Positions 1 through 3,169 of a stretch of 5,764 nt of DNA are shown here, in pieces. The notes beneath the pieces were generated by a model. It made no database searches. It was given only the letters and a program-made list of their open reading frames with translations, and had not been told where the DNA came from. This DNA is from Candidatus Iainarchaeum sp. (GTDB lineage: Archaea; Iainarchaeota; Iainarchaeia; Iainarchaeales; UBA10191). The stretch spans positions 2,431-8,194 of the forward strand of contig DUFJ01000110.1 in assembly GCA_013331925.1 (NCBI GenBank), read 5' to 3'. Both the position numbers and the translations under genes were made by a program. Each line of letters opens with the position of its first letter. The first letter of the stretch is position 1.

Positions 1-1
1 C

Positions 2-202
2 ACTGAATATATGGGTTGGGTGAAATTTCCGATATACGTATATAAAGCAAACGGTGTGAAAAAAGTCAAACAAAAATTGGACTTTTACGAACGGATTGAA
101 CTTAAAAAAGTTTCTAAGAAAGAAGCCATTCGTATTGCATTAAAGGAAATGGTTGAACCCCACCACTCGTTTGCACTTCTGAAATGTTTACTTGAAAATT
201 AA
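2..202 (+). CDS. Hypothetical small protein, possibly 5'-truncated by the window edge
   Basis: The reading frame ends at TAA (200-202) and is open to the first bases of the window. The first ATG is at 11-13, giving 63 residues, but ACT-GAA-TAT precedes it in frame, so the true start may lie outside. The product is basic (many Lys), with an aromatic/hydrophobic beginning (residues 3-11 from the ATG) and a Lys/Glu-rich helical middle (about 27-47). It has no signal peptide, membrane segment or motif that I recognise. Its DNA is clearly AT-richer (about 36% G+C around it) than the rest of the window (about 45%), and it converges with the minus-strand pair to its right. It could be the tail of a larger gene, a recently acquired gene or a gene remnant. 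I do not recognise the family and assign no function. Confidence 0.45.
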   Translation, partial: TEYMGWVKFPIYVYKANGVKKVKQKLDFYERIELKKVSKKEAIRIALKEMVEPHHSFALLKCLLEN

Positions 203-237
203 CGGGAAAATTATTTGGTGATTAGGCATTTTGCGGA

Positions 238-260
238 GCCAATTGGCTTATTACGCCAAT
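238..260. repeat. Palindrome plus inverted and direct repeat GCCAAT/ATTGGC
   Basis: GCCAATTGGC (238-247) is self-complementary. Its right half, ATTGGC, pairs with GCCAAT at 255-260 across TTATTAC, and GCCAAT also recurs directly with a 17-bp period. It begins 36 nt after the stop codon at 202. It could be an RNA hairpin at the end of the left gene or a dimeric protein-binding site. No U-tract follows it on the plus strand, which argues against a simple terminator. Confidence 0.35.
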
Positions 261-312
261 CGGGGATGGGCAATGAAAAAAGAAGCAAGAAAATCAAGCC
301 AGAATTGATAAT

Positions 313-318
313 AAAAAA
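313..318 (-). terminator. U-tract after the 326-586 gene
   Basis: On the minus strand, T6 begins 7 nt beyond the TAG stop (326-328) and is followed by TATTATC. A T-rich tract without a required hairpin is the usual intrinsic termination signal in archaea, so this is a plausible end for the minus-strand operon. It is a sequence-only prediction. Confidence 0.4.
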
Positions 319-325
319 TTAAAGT

Positions 326-586
326 CTAAATCTTTTTCTTGAACCTTTCAAACTCTTTTTCCAGGAATTGCCAGCGCTTTAATTCAGCAATTATTTTTGC
401 TTTTGTTGGAACTTCTTTCTCCAGCAACTTGCGGATTTTTGAAAACTTTGTTTTCTTAATCTCGCTCTTGTAATCTTCAGGAATCAGGCCTATGAAAGGC
501 TCGAGCTCTTTGAAAAAGCCTTCCTGTATTTTCTGCCTGAAGTCTTCATCTTCCATGCTGTCTATAAAATTCAGCAAAATTTGCAT
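326..586 (-). CDS. Hypothetical helical charged protein; separate gene or frameshifted tail of the upstream gene
   Basis: The frame ends at TAG (326-328). It opens just after an in-frame TAG at 608-610, so possible starts are GTG at 607 (93 aa), ATG at 586 (86 aa) or ATG at 556 (76 aa). I chose 586 because a purine-rich GGTGGAAGG lies about 13 nt upstream, but this is weak. The protein is entirely charged and helix-like: an amphipathic N-terminal stretch (ELMQILLNFIDSMEDEDF), a middle with FFKELEPFIGLIPEDYKSE, and a very basic C-terminus ending FERFKKKI. It has no Cys, membrane segment or catalytic motif. The preceding gene on the same strand ends inside it (stop at 546), overlapping by 41 nt from ATG 586 or 11 nt from ATG 556. 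The helical pattern continues smoothly from the upstream protein if one frameshift is allowed near 600-612, so this may be the C-terminal half of a single alpha-solenoid-like protein. I do not recognise the family. Confidence 0.5.
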   Translation of the reverse strand: MQILLNFIDSMEDEDFRQKIQEGFFKELEPFIGLIPEDYKSEIKKTKFSKIRKLLEKEVPTKAKIIAELKRWQFLEKEFERFKKKI

Positions 587-1001
587 CAATTCTTGCAAAC
601 CTTCCACCTAATTCTATTCCGCCAAAGCGCAGGTATTCAGCGTAAAGCTGCATTCCAACAGAATGCATGTTTGGGTTTTCGCTTTCAAGAAAGTTTTCAA
701 AAAACTCCAACGCCTTGCCCTTATCCTTCCATCTTACAACGCACAACAAAGCCTTTTGGATCATTGGCTTGCTGCCTGACTCCAAGCCGTACTGTAAACT
801 CTCAAAAACCATTTCAGGATCTTTTTCATTAAAGCGAAAATGCTCTTCCTCAGCTGCAACGCGTTGGCTCCTGCGCCTTTCCCCTGCAATTCCAGCAGCT
901 TTGCCAAGCTTTGAAAGCTCTCCAGAAACATGCCTTAACTGCTGCCCAATTCCAGGCCTTTGTTTCCTTCTCTGCATCATGCTAGGCAATCCTGATGGCA
1001 T
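546..1001 (-). CDS. Hypothetical alpha-helical (HEAT-like) protein, possibly truncated by a frameshift
   Basis: The frame ends at TGA (546-548). ATG at 999-1001 gives 151 aa beginning MPSGLPSMMQRRKQRP; GTG at 1038-1040 would add 13 residues. I prefer the ATG because TTTTTAA at 1025-1031 sits about 27 nt upstream, the distance expected for a leaderless archaeal transcript. The N-terminal third is basic and low in hydrophobics, and probably disordered (several Gln/Arg/Ser, including ERRRSQR). The following region (DPEMVFESLQYGLESGSKPM, then ALEFFENFLESENPNMHSVG) reads as paired helices of the HEAT/ARM type, often used for protein contacts. The last 18 or so residues (RFARIDANFAEFYRQHGR) break this pattern, whereas the overlapping frame continues it, which suggests a frameshift at about 600-612. 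The opposite strand has a long open frame, but it is Ser/Phe/Pro-rich and looks like a shadow. No family is recognised. Confidence 0.6.
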   Translation of the reverse strand: MPSGLPSMMQRRKQRPGIGQQLRHVSGELSKLGKAAGIAGERRRSQRVAAEEEHFRFNEKDPEMVFESLQYGLESGSKPMIQKALLCVVRWKDKGKALEFFENFLESENPNMHSVGMQLYAEYLRFGGIELGGRFARIDANFAEFYRQHGR

Positions 1002-1024
1002 GCTAATTTTAAGGCTGTTAAGTG

Positions 1025-1031
1025 TTAAAAA
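1025..1031 (-). promoter_or_regulatory. TATA-like box for the 546-1001 gene
   Basis: On the minus strand this reads TTTTTAA within GTTTTTAACAC. Its centre is about 27 nt before ATG 1001, which would place the transcription start at or next to that ATG. There is no Shine-Dalgarno motif before the ATG. This supports the shorter start, but the element at 1067-1075 could serve GTG 1040 instead. Confidence 0.4.
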
Positions 1032-1066
1032 CAATTCCACGACCGGAACTCTACTGCCTCCAAGGC

Positions 1067-1075
1067 TTTTTAAAC
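1067..1075 (+). promoter_or_regulatory. TATA-like box of the divergent promoter for the 1097-2638 gene
   Basis: TTTTTAAAC lies between two divergent genes. The centre of its TTTAAA core is about 25 nt before ATG 1097, the expected spacing for a leaderless archaeal mRNA, and no Shine-Dalgarno sequence precedes that ATG. TTTAAA is self-complementary, so the element could also recruit TBP for leftward transcription towards GTG 1040. Confidence 0.5.
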
Positions 1076-1096
1076 CTCTAAAAGCAAGCTTTAATC

Positions 1097-2638
1097 ATGC
1101 CTTCTTCGCAAGAAAAACTGTTCTGGCTCTCGCGAGTTTCCTACGCTGAAGAAAAGAGGGAAATCGTTGCGGAATTCTCCAATCTTGAGGAAAAGCGCAT
1201 AAAACGCTTTGCGTTTTTCCCAAAAGCCTTTTTCGCATTAAGGGCCGGAGAGACAAGGCTTGTCCAGGAAATATTAAGCCTTTATGACGGAAAACGCTTC
1301 CAAACAAGAGCGCATGAGGGCAAGGTTTTGGAAATTCATGCCTCGACATTTTCTGATTTGAAAAAAATTTCCAGCCTCTTGCAGCAAAGCCTCAAGCAAG
1401 GCTTGATTATCGTGGAGCCTGAAAGGCAGTTCTTGCTTGAAAAGGAATGGAATTATTTTGACTCTTTCAACCAGGAAGGCTTCGGGCTTGAAAAAGCCTG
1501 CGAACACTCAATGCCTGGGCTAAGGCTTGAGGAATGCGCTGAAAGCTTGGAGAAAACAATAAGCCTGCTCGCAGTCCAGGATGCAAAAACTCTTGAAAAA
1601 TTCATTCAGCAGTTTGCCTTTGCAAAAGCCCTTGCAATCCCAGCAGGCTTTGCTCCAGAAAGCATTCAGGAAGCCGCGGGCATTTTCATAGAGAACGCTT
1701 TTTTCAAAAACTCTTTCGCCATTGCAAAAGAAAACTCCCAAAGCCTTGAAGCTTTTGGTGAGAGCGCTTCAGGGTTTTTCACGAATGTGTCCGAGATAGA
1801 TTTTACAATGGTCTGGGCAGGATTGCTCTCAAACCCAAGCCTGAACTTGGGATTTGAAACTCTAAACTGCAACTGTTGCAAGCCTTCAAGTCTTCAGGCA
1901 GAAAACATACTGCCTGACTCTAAAGCCTTGGTGAAGTTTTTGCAGAATGGCTTTTACTTCCAGTCGCAAAACCCGGCCTTCGCGGCGGAATTCCACAATT
2001 CGCATGAAAGAAAGCAGGCAAGGCTTGAGAGAATGAGAGAATGGTTCCTGCCTTCACTGCCAACAGGCCCTTTCAGGAATGGGGAAAAAGCCCTTATTCC
2101 CTTGCCTGACGCCTTAATGCTTGAAAGAGAAGAAAAGGCCGAGGTAATGAATGAAATCCATGGGCTGAAATGGCACTGCCTTGCAAGAGAAAGCTTTATC
2201 GCAAGGGAAATTCAAGCGCTAATTCTAAGAATCACCCAAACAGAAGACAAAATGCTGGAGTTGGAGCATAACGCCTTGAAGGCTCAAAAGGTGTTATGCT
2301 CTATTCAACTCAGCGAAAGCCCAGAATACACTGCTGGGTTTTTTGAAAAAAAATGCCTTGAAGGACTGCTGAAAGAGGTCTTGAAAGAGCTTAACAATCC
2401 ACGCTCGAGCTTTTATTCCGCAAATCTCGCAAGCGCTTTGGGGGCATTGCAGTGCCTAAAGCTTGCTGAGTTCAAGCAGCTTGCAAAAATCCAGGGGGAG
2501 AAAGTGCTGCAGGCAAGCGCTGAAGTGGTGCTTGTGCAAGCGCAAAACCCAAGCTCTTTAATGAAGGAATTCTCGCAAAAGGCAAAAACAATCATTCCTA
2601 CAATAAGCAAAAACTTCAGGCAGGTTGTTATAGGATAG
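1097..2638 (+). CDS. Uncharacterised archaeal protein (513 aa) with CxCC motif, DUF530-like candidate
   Basis: This is a complete frame from ATG 1097 to TAG 2636-2638. The start is supported by the TATA-like box at 1067-1075 and by the lack of an alternative with better context. The protein is soluble, with no signal peptide or membrane span. The first 250 residues are helix-rich and Ala/Glu/Phe-rich. In the middle, CNCCKP (residues 258-263) is followed by an aromatic strand (NGFYFQSQNP), His300/His303 (EFHNSHERK) and a conserved-looking segment REWFLPSLPTGPFRNG. Further on come Trp359-His360-Cys361 and an Ala-rich helical C-terminus. Cys258, Cys260 and Cys261 with His300, His303, His360 and Cys361 could form a metal site; this is inference. 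From memory, the length and the CxCC/GPF layout are reminiscent of the archaeal DUF530 family, but I could not check that. It is flanked by a divergent hypothetical pair and by rpoK on the same strand, and appears to be its own transcription unit. Function unknown. Confidence 0.85.
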   Translation: MPSSQEKLFWLSRVSYAEEKREIVAEFSNLEEKRIKRFAFFPKAFFALRAGETRLVQEILSLYDGKRFQTRAHEGKVLEIHASTFSDLKKISSLLQQSLKQGLIIVEPERQFLLEKEWNYFDSFNQEGFGLEKACEHSMPGLRLEECAESLEKTISLLAVQDAKTLEKFIQQFAFAKALAIPAGFAPESIQEAAGIFIENAFFKNSFAIAKENSQSLEAFGESASGFFTNVSEIDFTMVWAGLLSNPSLNLGFETLNCNCCKPSSLQAENILPDSKALVKFLQNGFYFQSQNPAFAAEFHNSHERKQARLERMREWFLPSLPTGPFRNGEKALIPLPDALMLEREEKAEVMNEIHGLKWHCLARESFIAREIQALILRITQTEDKMLELEHNALKAQKVLCSIQLSESPEYTAGFFEKKCLEGLLKEVLKELNNPRSSFYSANLASALGALQCLKLAEFKQLAKIQGEKVLQASAEVVLVQAQNPSSLMKEFSQKAKTIIPTISKNFRQVVIG

Positions 2639-2655
2639 CGCTGGAATTCTGAAAG

Positions 2656-2670
2656 TTTTTTAACCCTTTT
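2656..2670 (+). terminator. T-rich tract after the 513-residue protein gene
   Basis: TTTTTTAACCCTTTT starts 17 nt after the TAG at 2636-2638 and has no obvious GC-rich hairpin. Bipartite T-tracts of this kind fit archaeal U-tract termination. TTTTTTAA also resembles a TATA box, but it lies 35-45 nt before the rpoK start, and a better-placed candidate exists at 2675-2682. Confidence 0.4.
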
Positions 2671-2674
2671 GCCC

Positions 2675-2682
2675 AAAATATA
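2675..2682 (+). promoter_or_regulatory. TATA box for the rpoK-rps17e operon
   Basis: AAAATATA is centred about 23 nt before the GTG start of rpoK at 2702, consistent with a leaderless transcript starting at or near the G of GTG. No Shine-Dalgarno motif lies between them. Confidence 0.5.
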
Positions 2683-2701
2683 GCTTACACCTCTGCTAAT
2701 T

Positions 2702-2935
2702 GTGGAATTTTTTGAAAAAAAAGTGAGCATTTTGAGATTGACGCGTTTTGAAGAGACAAGGCTTATTTCCGCAAGGGCGTTACAGCTTTCCTTAGGAGCT
2801 CCGCCTCTTGCAAAGCCTGAAAAGGAAATGAGCATGTTCGAGCTTGCAAAGGAAGAGCTGAAGCAAAAGGTCCTGCCGCTTGCTGTAATAAGGGAATATC
2901 CTGACGGCAGCATAAAAAAAATAGAGGCGTATTGA
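2702..2935 (+). CDS. rpoK: DNA-directed RNA polymerase subunit K (Rpo6/RpoK)
   Basis: This is the archaeal counterpart of eukaryotic Rpb6 and bacterial omega, a small RNA polymerase subunit that clamps the C-terminal part of the large subunit and stabilises the core enzyme. The diagnostic segment is LTRFEETRLISARALQLSLG (residues 13-32) followed by APPL, matching the family pattern T-[RK]-[FY]-E-x-x-R-[LI]-x-[SG]-A-R-A-L-Q-[LI]-[SA]-x-G-A-P. A second conserved part at about 47-69 (ELAKEELKQKVLPL, then a REYPDG turn) matches the Rpb6 C-terminal strand region. At 77 residues it is within the size range of archaeal RpoK. The start is GTG 2702; an in-frame TAG at 2681-2683 blocks longer versions, and the TATA box at 2675-2682 fits this start. 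Its TGA (2933-2935) is followed immediately by the S17e ATG, so the two are almost certainly co-transcribed and perhaps translationally coupled. Confidence 0.92.
   Translation: MEFFEKKVSILRLTRFEETRLISARALQLSLGAPPLAKPEKEMSMFELAKEELKQKVLPLAVIREYPDGSIKKIEAY
2924..2927 (+). promoter_or_regulatory. Shine-Dalgarno site of rps17e
   Basis: GAGG lies inside the last codons of rpoK, 8 nt before ATG 2936. It is the clearest Shine-Dalgarno motif in the window and precedes an operon-internal gene, whereas the first genes of units lack one. It supports the S17e start. Confidence 0.5.
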
Positions 2936-3169
2936 ATGGGAAAGGCAGTTCCGAAAAACGTGAAAACCAGGGCTGGCATTCTATTGCAGGTAAAGCCAGA
3001 ACTGTTCGGGGCAGAGTTTGAAAAAAACAAGCAAGCCTTGGGCACTTTGGGAATTCCATTCTCTAAAACAGTCAGAAACCTTGTTACAGGCTATATCACA
3101 AGGGAAGTAAAGAAAAAAGCAAACAAAGAAAAAAGGCAGCAGGCAGCAAAAAAGCCTGTTGTTGCCTAA
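2936..3169 (+). CDS. rps17e: Small ribosomal subunit protein S17e
   Basis: This is a 30S ribosomal protein shared by archaea and eukaryotes and absent from bacteria. The best signature is FSKTVRNLVTGYITREVKKK (residues 42-61), matching the family pattern SK-x-[IVL]-R-N-x-[IV]-[AT]-G-[YF]-[IV]-T. Upstream, FEKNKQAL (28-35) matches the conserved F-x-x-N-K helix, and the basic N-terminus (MGKAVPKNVK) also fits. The family is usually about 60-70 residues; here the protein is 77, with a Lys/Gln/Ala-rich tail (62-77) probably contacting rRNA. ATG 2936 directly abuts the rpoK TGA with no intergenic base, and GAGG sits 8 nt upstream. Its TAA (3167-3169) overlaps the rad50 stop on the opposite strand, so the two genes meet tail to tail with no spacer. 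Confidence 0.9.
   Translation: MGKAVPKNVKTRAGILLQVKPELFGAEFEKNKQALGTLGIPFSKTVRNLVTGYITREVKKKANKEKRQQAAKKPVVA
3113..3153 (-). terminator. Three U-tracts for rad50 located inside the S17e tail
   Basis: Read on the minus strand, T6 runs occur at 3153-3148, 3134-3129 and 3118-3113, beginning 12 nt after the rad50 stop codon. On the plus strand they are AAA/AAG lysine codons of S17e (around K60-K61, K66 and K72-K73). There is no intergenic space, so rad50 transcription must end inside S17e, and these are the only T-runs close by. Their role as terminators is inferred. Confidence 0.35.

Larger units (their letters stand above)
203..325. other. Short AT-rich intergenic region with a GCCAAT/ATTGGC repeat cluster
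   Basis: This gap lies between two convergent genes. It holds GCCAATTGGC, a perfect 10-bp palindrome at 238-247, followed by another GCCAAT at 255-260. ATTGGC (242-247) and GCCAAT (255-260) can form a 6-bp stem with a 7-nt loop. A run of six A at 313-318 reads as a U-tract for the minus-strand gene. I see no tRNA fold and no reading frame longer than about a dozen codons that looks coding. Confidence 0.5.

Noticed and set aside
203..300. Possible tRNA or small RNA in the left intergenic gap
   Set aside because: There is only one 6-bp stem; no acceptor stem, T-loop motif or convincing box C/D pair could be found.
667..1149. Plus-strand open frame of 160 codons over the hypothetical minus-strand gene
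   Set aside because: Its composition is Ser/Pro/Leu/Cys-rich with no family resemblance, it overlaps the divergent promoter and the 1097 start, and the opposite strand gives a normal charged helical protein.
2656..2664. TTTTTTAAC as the rpoK TATA box
   Set aside because: It lies too far (about 40 nt) from the GTG start for the leaderless pattern seen in the other genes; AAAATATA at 2675-2682 fits better, so I treat it as a probable terminator.
2413..3045. Minus-strand open frame of 210 codons
   Set aside because: It covers the end of the 513-aa gene, the rpoK promoter, all of rpoK and the start of S17e, which are well supported on the plus strand; its Ser/Phe/Cys-rich product is a shadow.
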